Origin: Eutreptiella sp. 'Long Island Sound 2002'
Lineage: Eukaryota > Euglenozoa > Euglenophyceae > Eutreptiales > Eutreptiaceae
Direction of reading: 5' to 3'
Assembly: GCA_964036045.1 (NCBI GenBank)
Contig: OZ038386.1
Coordinates: forward strand, 14,171,433-14,235,432
DNA: 64,000 nucleotides
Under the pieces are notes generated by a model. That model was not told the origin of the DNA and made no database searches. It saw only the letters and a list, made by a program, of their open reading frames with translations. The position numbers and the translations under genes are program-made. Shown here in pieces: positions 33,986 to 45,900 of the stretch; position 1 is the stretch's first letter; each line of letters starts with the position of its first letter.

Positions 33986-36900
33986 CATGCGTGGCAGAGC
34001 CACCAAGCCATGCCAGTGACATGCAATGCTTTGTTGTCTCCTGCTTCTGCTTCTTGTTGTGTTGAATCTCACATGAGTGGTTTGTCCAAAAGGTGCCCTG
34101 GATGCGTATTACATCAATGTTTTTTGGTTGCCTGTGACGTAATGAGATGGCATTTGGCCTGAGATGCTTCCAGTGCCTGTTTGTTACAATGTTTGTGTGT
34201 GTGTGTGTGTGTGTGTGAAGACCAGAAGACCCAGAAACTGGTGCCGTTCTCTTGTCCTAGGGCCGTGGGGGTGTGAGTAATGATGACGGCTGCCCTGGGC
34301 CTGCGGTTTACTGAACAGCATCACTTGAGTGATACCCCCTGAGTGGTGCAGGGCGCTGGGGAGGGGAGGGACCTGCCTGCAGATGTAGGCAACCATCACT
34401 GGGCTGCTGGCCGCGGCATTGTCCTGCAGGCCCCTGCCTGGGCGATGCTGGCAGTGGTGAACGACACGGGCTGGTGCTGACCCACATCTCCACGTACCCT
34501 GTACTACAGAAAGGCACCTAGCGCAGTTGAACACTGTCCATGCTTTTGTTCTAACAGTGCCTGACGAGACTCTGTGCAAGCCGGCATCCCTGATCGCTGC
34601 TCGCCGTCTTGGCTGTTGCCCGTTTGTTACGTATATCGTGTGTGTGTGGGGGGGGGTGTATGTGCTGCGTGCGTGTGCGTGTCTGTTTTGCGACGCTGTG
34701 AGGGTGTTTCGCGTGGGGGAAGGGCACTGCATGGCAGCGCTTGACACCGTGCGCGCCCGCATCATTTGTGCTGCTGCCACCGCACGCCTTTCAGGAATGG
34801 GATGAAGTATCCGTGCAAGTACTACCATTTGCCGGAGCGCTTGGCCCAGGCGCTCACAGGGAAGACCCCAAGAATCATCCAAAGGAGCATCCCTGTGTGC
34901 AAAAAGTTCCTCCAGAACGCGTGCACATTTGCTGACTGCCGATTCGCTCATGTTAGCCGCGCAGACACAACTCTGGTGTGGAATGAGATGGATGACGGGC
35001 GAGTGGGTGGGGGTTTCCGAATTTAGATTTGCCTGGTGGCGTCCACTCTGGCTGGTGATGCTTTTGACGGACAGCCCCCCGTCCCGACAGCGGCATGCGA
35101 GGGACGCCAAGGGGCAGAAGCAGCGAAAGGAAGCAGCGGGACAACTGTCCCACTCTCTCTCGTCTGCCGAAAATACGTTTCCCCAGTGGCTTGGAACAAG
35201 CGCCCCAAGCAATTTATTCCTGAAAACTCATAACACCGGAAGTCCAACTGGCACACTTCTTAGCCTTTATGGCAATCCCCCCACGGATCCAAAAGCTGAT
35301 GTGCCGTTCCTGCTCTGGTGGTGCATTTTTGCGGTGCGTATTTCGCACGCCAATTGGCAACGTCTCTCCTTCCCACTGCTCTTTGAAGTGATGTGCTTTT
35401 GGATGTGTGACCAAACAATGTGACCAAACATTGCATTTTTTTCTGCGGTAGGAATTGGGCACCGATGGCCTGGGAATGGCTCTGCAACGCCTCAAGGCTT
35501 CAGGGGCTGAAGCTGAGGGCTCCAGGAGGGTGGGGTAACATCCAGGGCGGCAGGCTGATGCAGGGGTTCGAGTGATGGTGGCAGAGGGTGGGTAGGGACG
35601 CTTTGGAGTGGGGGTCTGAGACCGAAGGTTTGTGTACCAAGCTAGCCCGGAACATTTTTACTGGCATGAAATTTCCCCCCAGGTGGAACCGGTAAGGTGC
35701 GCTAAGTGAAGGTGTAGGTGGAACCTTTATGGACTTACCCTGTTTACCACAGCCCCCTACAAAGAGCTACTGGATTGCACCCACTTGTGCAAAAGCACAA
35801 AGCGCAGGCTTCTCCTGATTTGTGCAAGGTTTCCACAGATGTGATCCACACCGTCCGTGGTTGTCCTCATGTCATTCGGCCTGAATCGCTCTGTCGCACT
35901 ATTCAATTGGGATCTCGTCAGGTCAATGCCCAAGGGGGCGGGGGGGGGGGGGGGCAGGGATATACCCCCCCCCCCCCCACCTATAGCCCTCCCGGGGGTT
36001 GGTTATAGGTGGTGGTGGGGGGTTATAGGTCAGCCGTTTGTCCAATTTTGCGTTAGGCGCTTCGCGCCATCTGTTGTTTCTTCTGTGTTTCCAGTTTCTG
36101 CTTATTTTCCCCTCATGGATACCAGCCTCCAGCAAAAAAGAAAAGGGTACAGCCCTCTTTGATGCAGATGTGGAAGAAGTAACTGGCAGCAAAGTATCCT
36201 GAAGTTGTGGCCCCCACGCTTTGCTGCTCTGTCTCTTTGCACAGCTCTGCCTTTGACGTTGGGTGAGAAGGGGGGGGGGGGGGGCTATAGGTCCCCCCTG
36301 AAAACAACGGAGGGGGGGTTATAGATGGGGGGGGGGGGGGTTGCGTCAATGAACATATTTGGTGGTTACATCGGGCAACAGCACCGCGTATTGATTGGTT
36401 CTTGTTGTTGATGCACAATTGCATGGTGCCCGTGCTCACGATGTTGAAGCCTAAAATGGACCATTTGGGGGTAGGTGCAGTGTATTTCATTTGGGGATAG
36501 GTGCAGTGTCTTTCATTTGGGGATAGGTGCAGTGTATTTCATTTGGGGATAGGTGCAGTGTATTTCATTTCTTTGGACAGCCCAAATGTCCATCCCTGGC
36601 GCAGCACCCCTCGCGAAGGCACAGCGAATACAATTCCTACTCTAACCAAAGAAAATGGACCCCAACGAAAACTGTGCACCAGCACTGTACAGCACAGTTT
36701 TGCTGTGCACTTCTGAGAATGCAGACAAATTTAATATCAACTGGCATTTTGTGCTGCTAAGTGACATGCAGATATCAGATAAAACTGTGCGTGCTTACAC
36801 CATTTGAGCTTGTGGGGGTCGGCGTTGGTGGCATTGTGTGCATTTCTTTCTTGACAGGAGATTGTGGATAACGCAGTGCCTGTGTGCCTCGAATGGCTGA

Positions 36901-39900
36901 AGTCCGAGGGCATGTCTTGCCCAATAGAAGTGTGTAAAAGTTACCATCTGCCGCCACACTTGCTTCCCTTGTATCGGTCGCTGCTCAGCGAAGATGCTAC
37001 AGGTATCCCACATCTGTGCTCTTGTGTAAACACACTATTCATGCCCCCGCAGCCAGGCATGCTTTGGAGGGTTTCAGCGGGGGGGGGGGGGGGACAAAAA
37101 GTTCTCAAGGGAAGATTGAATTTCAAAAGGGAAACGAATTTATGGGTCATTTTGGTACATAAAACCTTGCCCAGAGTAGTTGTGATTTCCATTGTACTTT
37201 GCTTCTGTACATGCTTTTCTCTGGACCGATGACTACTGCCAAGCTGTGTGTGTGTGGTTGGTGGGGGGGTGGGGGCTGCGGCACATCCAATAACATTTTT
37301 CGTTTTCAAGAAGGGTCTCAAGGGGTTCAGTTGATTTCACCCCGCTTCAAGTATTTTGCAGTGTCCAGGGGGGGGTCCCCTCGTCCAGAGTTGTCAGTTG
37401 GGAATGAATCTTTTGGGGCTCGCTTCTCCTGTGACGCTCAGCCGTTCGGATGATCACCCAGCTTCATGCATGCAAATGCAAGCTTGGTCAAGTGACATCA
37501 CAAGCAAAGTGCCTGGATATGCTCCGCACCACCGACGCGGAACACTCCTTGAGCCGAAACGCCCTCGCCCTACGGTACAATTTCCCTCATTGGTCCAGGA
37601 ACGACTGAATGTGAAGCCTGGCAGCACTGGCAGGGGAGTAGACGCCACGCGAGCACAGTGCCGCAATTGTGAGCACGACAGACACTCCTCTCAATCACAA
37701 AACTGGAACCCCTGCCCCCCCCCCCCTCTTCCCCACATACACGCTCACCCAGAACCACACGCAGCACAGCCTGGAGACACGCCTCTGTAATACAGTACCA
37801 AATGTGTTCAACCGGAATCACCAACCACCGACCCTAGTCCACTTTTATGCCCCCCTCCCCCTCCCCCTGGGCTCACCCTGACCACAACTTTGTAGAGTAG
37901 AGAAAAATAAAGTGTACCAAAGGAAAAACCCCTCGAGGAGGGTTGTTAGGTCCTGGGCAGGTGCGAGCTCCATTTTGGAGGCTATTCGCGTAGCATACCC
38001 GAAGGTATGAAATGGGCAGGCCATGTTTATGAGAATAAGTTGCAGGGGGGGGGGGGCTGGGTGGGTGGGTCTTCAGCCGGGTGGGTGGGTCTAAAGCTCT
38101 GGACCCCCCCCCCTCTTATGATTCCAACGGTTTCCTGGTTGGGCTCCTGCCACCCCTTCTTTCTTTGCTCACAGGAGCCTTGTCTGGCTGTTTGCTGGTG
38201 CCCCTTTCCGCTTTGGCATTGTGCAGGCACCATGCCCAAATCTCTTCGTGGTTGTGGGGTATTCATTGGATCCTCTGGACAGGCCACAGGGGAGCACCTG
38301 AAGAGTGAGAAGCACAAGCAATGGGTGGGTGGGGCCGTACATTTTTTGGCGTGTACGGCAGCATCAATGGGTGAGTTGCATATTGATGCTTTTCTTTTCG
38401 CTATGTGTGTCACCTTTTGGGGCTGGGATGCCTAACCGGGGAGAGCATCTTGGCTTCATTTTGACTCACAAAAAATGCTCCCCACAGAATTATAAGAGGG
38501 GGGGGGTCTGGGTGGGTCCAAAGTCGGGTGGGTGGGTCTTGTCCAAAATACCCCCCCCCCTCTGATAAACACTGCCTGGAAATGGGATGTTTGACCCGTT
38601 GTAATACCATCGTTGTGCGACTAAAGAATGCCCCCTGACACTTTTGCAATTGAGCCCTGAGACACCCCAAGCTAGATGCCTCTACGTTTGGGGTGGTTGT
38701 CAAAGAACTGACCACCCTCATTTTTCGACCTCAACATCAACACCGCGGATCACCTTTTACCAATTTTGAGCCAAGTCTGAAGTCTCAAGTCTGTGGGGCT
38801 TTCCGAGGCCGTGTGGGATGGCGGCTCATGCAGTTTTTGCCCATGGCATAGAGACTGTGCAAATGCGCCGACTGTGCAAATGAGACTTGTTGGTTCATGT
38901 TCAATCATGATTGGTTTGCACCAATGCCATGGGAATCAGACCCCTTTGCAGAGCAGGAGGGCGGGCTTTTTGAGGAGGCCTCTCGGGGGACACCCGCCCT
39001 CATAGCCACTGATGAACGCTCTGCCTTTCACTCAGCATCAACTTGCTCAGCGCCGCCATCAGCAGTGCAGTTCCCAGCGGCACCAACGCCGTCACAGATT
39101 CCAGCCGCAGCTGCCGTACTACCAGCAGCAGTACCACTCGCAGCACCACAGTTCCCTGCAGCAACAGCAACGCCACAAGCTCTGGCACCGGCGGTACCAG
39201 CACCAGCACCAGCACCACAGTCCGAAGCACCACCGCCAGCAGCAGCACCACCACCAGTCCCACAGTTCGGAGCACCAGCACCAGCACCAGCACCAGTCCC
39301 ACATTTCGAAGCACCAGCACCAGCACCAGCACCAGTCCCACAGTTCGGAGCACCAGCACCAGCACCAGCACCAGCACCAGTCCCACATTTCGAAGCACCA
39401 GCACCAGCACCAGCATCAGCACCAGTCCCACATTTCGAAGCACCAGCACCAGCACCAGCACCAGTCCCACAGTTCGGAGCACCAGCACCAGCACCAGCAC
39501 CAGCACCAGTCCCACATTTCGAAGCACCAGCACCAGCACCAGCACCAGCACCAGTCCCACATTTCGAAGCACCAGCACCAGCACAAGCACCACCACCAGC
39601 ACCAGTCCCACAGTTCGAAGCACCAGCCAGCAAGTTTGCGGCAGTACCTCAGGTACAGTTGCCCACAGGCACAGCACCACTGGCACTGCCGCAGACAGGT
39701 ACCTGCCCAGCAGATCTAGAAGTCTGTCGCAAGTATCGCAAGGGCGATTGCTTCTACAAAGACTGCAAGTTTGCGCACCCGGGGCCGCACCACGTTACCC
39801 ACACCGCATACGACGGCATTTTGAGGGTCACCATCTGTGAGGCACATCGGACCCAGGGCTGCCAGGTAAACCTATGCCCGGCCTACCACCTCCCGGACCA

Positions 39901-42900
39901 CATAAAGCACTCGAGCGACGAGAGGGAGCGGAAGCGGCCCAGGCTCGCTGCAGCCCCGAGTATGTGTCTGTGCATGCCTGTGGTTTTGGTAGCGATGTCG
40001 GGAGTTCGGGAGGGAAGACCACTTGAAGGAGATGTCATTCGTCGTAAAACAAACAGCGCAAATGGGATTCAACAACACGGCGCGGAAGGTGCCAGGGGGC
40101 CGAGTTTGCCACTTTGGGCACATTTGGTCCACGAAGGTCATTATTTCCACATCCTAATAGATGTATCTCAAAAGGATCAGCGGCATGCACTGCTCATTTG
40201 GGAGATAATTTTGACATCAAGCACGTCACCTTTGCAAAGGACACCGGTGGGACTCACGGTCACTCACCAGCCGTGATGGAACACCTGCCCCACTTCTTTG
40301 CCTCACCTTTCGCATTGCTGGTTGGCCGAATGCAGCATCAGAATTGCCGCTGCTGCCTGACAGACTGTTGGTCATTTGTGGAGGATTTATGTAGGGGGTG
40401 AGCCACTGAGGCATGAGGTCCGGCGTCTACAGCGTTTGGCATATCATTCGGTTCACTGCACACTGTCTCGGGGGACTGGTGAACCCACTTGGGGAGGCTC
40501 TTGGATGAGTCCTGGTGTACACAACAACTTATGGGTTTGAGTGCAACGGGTGCAACTCCTTGTGGTAGCCCATCGAACCCAACGGGGGAATATGCCAACC
40601 TCCAAGAGCCCTCCAGAGCCCGAATAGGGTGGCCCATATGGAGGAGTGGGCGTGAGGAGGATGCCAACCAGAAGGTTTCTCATATTTTGGAACCCACTGT
40701 TCCAGGAAATGCTGTGGTGGACAGGGAACGCTCTGGTCGGCCTGCTTCTCTCATCCACTTCTTTCCTTTGGCCACCCTATTCTGTCCTTTTGTGTCACCG
40801 TTTTTTTCGGTGATTTTTATGGCTTTGGTTGCACCCCTTAGTGGTCAATCTGTGGTGGGGAGCACTCTCTATGGAAATGTCTGCATGTAAAGCCTGCCTG
40901 CACTAGCAAGGAGGTGGACGCCACAGAGGCATTATGCTGATGGTGAGCAGTGGGATTACCATTGCACCCCGACCCACAAACCACCATTTTCCTTTCCCCA
41001 TCCCCAGCAGACACAAACCACCTCAATCAACACCCCCAGGTCACAAAAAAGACGTGGCACTGGACACCGGTCGGACCCTGCGGTAAAAAATCAGCCCTCC
41101 GCCCTCCACGTATGGCGCCCGTGGTGACGCCATTTCTTCGGCACCAAAGTCTTTTTGGCACCAATTTTGTTGACACCACAAGAAACCACCTTTGTTGTGG
41201 AAACCTCCCCACTGGACTTAGACCGCCAAATTGAATGCATTTGTGGTTGTTCACCTTGTTTCCGTCCATGCCAAGCCATATTACCGCAAGAACCCAGCAT
41301 CATGACCAGCAAAGATGTCACAGTCAAGAGGTATTGGTATTTCTGTGGGTTGAGCCTAAGCTTGGCCTTGTCTCAGTCACACCTCCCGAATGGACTGTAG
41401 GCCTGGGCGTAGCCTGGACAAGGGGGTTAGGGGTTACCCTTCTCGGGATGTATGGACCGCCCTCGATTCCTCGCCCTCGATCTCCGAGTGCATTTTGGGG
41501 TTGTTGGTTGCACTTCCTGACCGGACTTTCTCTGCTGCTGGTGCTGTGTAGTAGCTGTAGCGTGCGAGGCTGCGCTCTCGCCAGCTACTGTGTGCGGTGT
41601 ATTTGGTGCACTCCGTGCTGTCTCTGCTGCTGCTGGGTCTTGGTGCTGGTGGTTGGGCACTTCCTCTGCTTTGCTTGGCGCAAAAAGTCGGGGGGCGTGG
41701 CCCAGTAGCTGTGCCGGTTGGTATTTCTGGGTATGCGCACTTGCTGAGGGTTTGGGGAGGAAATTTGCAGCATGGTGTGCCCTCAGACGCCGGAGAACGG
41801 GATTTTTGGTAGATGAGAGTGTGACAGGTGTCCCTCTGCTCAATAGTGCTCACTATTTTGGGGGCGGTGGGCGGTATTTTGGTGTACGGGGTTTAAAGTT
41901 GTTGTCAGGTTACAAGTGCTGTGTATGAGTTGTGCCTTGGTGCTCTCGTTTCTCAGGTTCTGGTATTGCAGGGAATGAGATGGTGTTCTACCAGCCTATG
42001 CAGATGTGCATGCCGTGCATGCCTGCAGCGGCACCCGCCAGCCCTCCCCAGCCCCAAACCAACATCGACCTCACTACATTCGAGCTGGATGTGTGCCGTC
42101 CGTTTCTGGAGGGTCAGTGCCTCTTGACGGACTGTCGCTTGGCACACCCGTATGCAAGCAACCTCCTGGGGTTGGACCGGAACCGTTTGCAAGTGTGCAG
42201 GAATCATGTCAACGGCCTCTGCCAGCAGCCTGAGTGTCCCTATTATCATCTGCCCCCACACCTGGCCATGGAACTGTCTGCAGCCCTTTATGGTACGTCC
42301 TGAACACGTGCCTCCTGAATTGCGTCATCCTCTCACAGGAAAACCAAGCGTCTGGGTTGGATCGGTGTGTGTCAGCTGTGAAAGATGCCTAATCAAGAGC
42401 GGCAGCTGGGACAAGTGGCATGCAGAATTCATCCGCCTCACATGCAGCCAGCTGCAGCGACATGTTTACACTTTGGACCACTGTGTCCTACGCCATTACG
42501 TGTGAGGGCGGATCCGGGTCCCCACCCCCTCCCTTGAACCTGCCTCCTTCACCCCCAACCCAATGGGGACAACCAACCCACCTATCCACAAGTGGAGGAT
42601 TCCCTCCTCAAACGGTGAACACGTATGCCCACCCGGAAGTACCAACAGGCATACTCGTCGAGCCTTTGTGGCACCGCCCCACCCCGAACCAGTGATGGGT
42701 ACCAGTTTGGTGATCCAGAACATCCCGGCCCTGTGTTTCACCAGCATGGGAGGGACGCCAAGGGGCAGACGCAGCGCTTGTGAGGGGCAACGGTCCCACT
42801 CCCACTTAGTAAACATATTTTTCCCCAATAGCTGCGGACAAGCAATGTAAATACTTGATTTCTAAAAACTCCAACCAGTGCTTACCAGTGCTTAGAAGTA

Positions 42901-45900
42901 CCAACTGGGACACTTACTCTACTTTTATGCCCCCCCGCCCCCCAACACACACCCATTTCTCTTTGAAGTTATGTGCCTTTGAGTGGTTGCAATCCAGTAG
43001 CTCTGGGTAGGTGGCCGTGTCAGGGCAAGTCTCCCAAAGGTTCCACTTATTAGGTTGTACCCCCCCCCCCCCCTGCTCATGCCATGCCGCAGGTGTCGTT
43101 TCCAGAAATGAAGTGAACCTCCTCAGCCCCCTACCTACCAAGGGAAAGGAAGGGGGAATAGGGAGGTCAGGGTAGGTCAGGCAGGGAGAGGGAGAGCACA
43201 AGGTGGTGAGAGGCCGATGGGCGCCGCCACCTACTCAGGGAAAGGGTTCAAGGAGAGGGCAGCGGTAAGTGGTGAGAGACCAGGAGGCGCCGCCAGCTGC
43301 AGACAGCAATACAACCAGGCGTTATGTCAAAAACCCCCGCCCTGGTCCTGGCCACCAAGTTGTTGCACTCTTAGATGGGTGCAGGTGTAGGAGTATGCAA
43401 TGGGGGTTGGGGAAGCCTTTCAGGCCGGTTTTTTTTGTTTTATTTGATTCTGCCCCCTTTTGCATTTTGAAGCAAGCAAGTGTAGTATTCCGTTTCCTTA
43501 CAGCCCTCACTCACCAAGGGTGCCCCTAAATCTTTTCTCTGCTGTTGCCCAGGTCAAAGTAGTGGCGCAGCTAGTGCAAGCTATCCCACGGACTATGCTG
43601 GCTATGGGGTTCCTGCAATGGCGACAGCGCCAGTGGCAGCAGCGCCTGCGGCACAGGGGTGTGTTTGCCCTTACGGCAGTGTGTGCGTGCATGCATGTCT
43701 ATGTGTATGTTGTATATGTGTTGTATGTATGTGTGTTGTGTATGTTTGTGTGTGTTGTATGTGGATGGGTGGCTGTTGTTATTCACACATGCCATGCAAG
43801 GCACATGTAGCTTAGCTTCACGGGTAGTGGGCAACCTCAGAATCCACTTTCCCCATTTGTTGAGGAGGAAGGGAGTCAGAAGTAGCACCGGTTTCTGCCA
43901 CAGCACAGGTTGGGGATTAGAGGCACAGCAGATCCATTACCCAACCCAGTAAATTTCTGGTGAACAGACCTGCCTTGCGCGCAATTGGCCCCTCAACGGA
44001 TGCCAACGGAGTTGAGAAACTTAAGGAACGCCCTGGCACTGTGTTATGCAAAATCTTACAGCAGGAGCTGGGGTGTGTCCGGTGTAGGTCAGCTTTTGCA
44101 ATGGACCACAAAGGCTTTGCTGGGAAAAGCCCAAGGGGGGGGGGGGGGGTATGGGTGTTGACCACAAATGCACAACCGAAATCGGTGCAAAGTTGTCTTT
44201 CCACACCTACAGAAACTGCCATCTTCGCATAGAATACCCTGCAAACGTCAACAACTGTGAAGTGGTCATCAGTTTATCATCACTGTCAGCGGTTGGCGCC
44301 ATCAGTGCATCCCCCGTACTCCAGCACAGCTTTCCATCACAACAGGGTGATGGCTGAGACGCCAGCGGGCCCGGCGCAATACGACATGATGCAATACCAA
44401 CAAATGCAGTACACCGCCATGCAGCACCAAATGCAGAACATGGCGCAGTACGCCCAAATGGCCCAGATGGCCATGATGCCCATGGTCAACCTTATGGGGG
44501 ACCAGATCGCAGTGTGCCCTCATTTTGGTGCAGGGGCATGCCCTGGGGATGAGTGTCCCAACCAGATGGCGCACCCGCCACACCACGTGCAGGTGTGTTG
44601 AGCTATGGGTGTGGTTGGCCATCAAGTGATCTGAGGATGGGCGGGAGCTGCGTGTGTTGCTTGTGGGTATTCGTGGGTTTGTGGTGGGTGGGTGGGTGGG
44701 TGGGTGGGTATTTCGTGAATCCTTGGTGGGGTGTCTACGACAACCCTCCCCCCCCACTTCCCCCCATAGGGGTGGGTCACTTGGGCGGGGTTTGAATCTG
44801 ACTGGAAGAAATCACCTCGAAGAGGGTCGTTAGATCAAGTGCAGGCATGAGCGACACATTACCCCCCAGTTTTGGGGACTCGCGTTTCATACCCCATTGT
44901 GTGGTATCAGATGTTTAACCCCTTGTAAAATCATCATTTTGGGAGACAAAATTATCTCCCAATGAATTTTTTGATTTTGACCCCCACCCCCTGGTACTTA
45001 CCTGGGTACCGTTTTTTTGGGAGGGGCGGGTGGATGGGGGGCGGGGGGGGGGGCAAAAGTCGGTTGGCCTGTAGCTGCCACTGTTTGATTTGGACCCAAT
45101 CCCATTCCACTTTTTTCTTCTATATGGACTCCCTAACCAATGACGGGTGCTATCTCCAACTTTCCAAGACCCCCCCCCCCCCCCATGTGGGGCCCTACCG
45201 GTGAGGACGTAGCTGTTTTCAGGCTCTTATGGGTTGGCTGAAAAATTGCGATTTCTGGGTGACCTGTGATGGCCCTTGGGGACCCTTGGACCGTTATTGG
45301 GTGATAATTTGGTGACAATGGGAGTCCGCATAAACCCATGGGGAGCCATGTAGCACCAAATAGGCCCTTCTAGTGCTGTTTGTGCCCCCAACAGTGCCGT
45401 TTGAGGCCCATTTGCACCGTGGTAGTCAAAATTTGGTTTAGTGTGTCGATTCAGACCCTAGTCCCATTCCAGTTCTTCGATATGGACCCCTTAACCAATG
45501 GCTGAGGTCTTGGACCCTATCTCCAGGTACCCTCGGTTGGCCCCCCTATGGGGCCCACCGGTCAGGATGTGGCCGTTTTCACGACAGCATTGGTTGAAAA
45601 TCACTTTTCTGGGTGACCTATGACAACCCCCAAGGACCTTTGGGCTGTTGTTGGGTGATCATTTGGTGACAATGGGAGTATGTATAAACTTCTCCAGAGC
45701 AATTTCGGCTTCGACATCACCCGCCTCTCTTCGAGGTGCCTTGCTGAAGGCAATAGAATTTTTTGCCCTAGGGTTATTTGTCAGGTGGGTGCATATCCAA
45801 CAGTCCGCCAGCCCCCCCCCCCTGTGGGGGTGAGACATTTTTTGATTATTTTTGGGTCCCTGCGTTTTTTGAAAAACTGGGTGGGTGGGTCCCTCATTTC

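Noticed and set aside
34184-35212. 342-codon reverse frame
   Set aside because: Antisense shadow of CCCH exon 3 plus GT-repeat sequence; the forward frame encodes conserved fingers.
35970-36340. Palindromic C/G runs with TATAG words
   Set aside because: Looks like inverted poly-C/poly-G with CCTATAACCC repeats, but the arms are low complexity and no element boundary could be defined.
37900-37912. AATAAA as a poly(A) signal ending the first CCCH gene
   Set aside because: Not conclusive: other AATAAA hexamers (24123, 47055) lie far from coding ends, and downstream exons join in phase. Kept only as part of the two-gene alternative.
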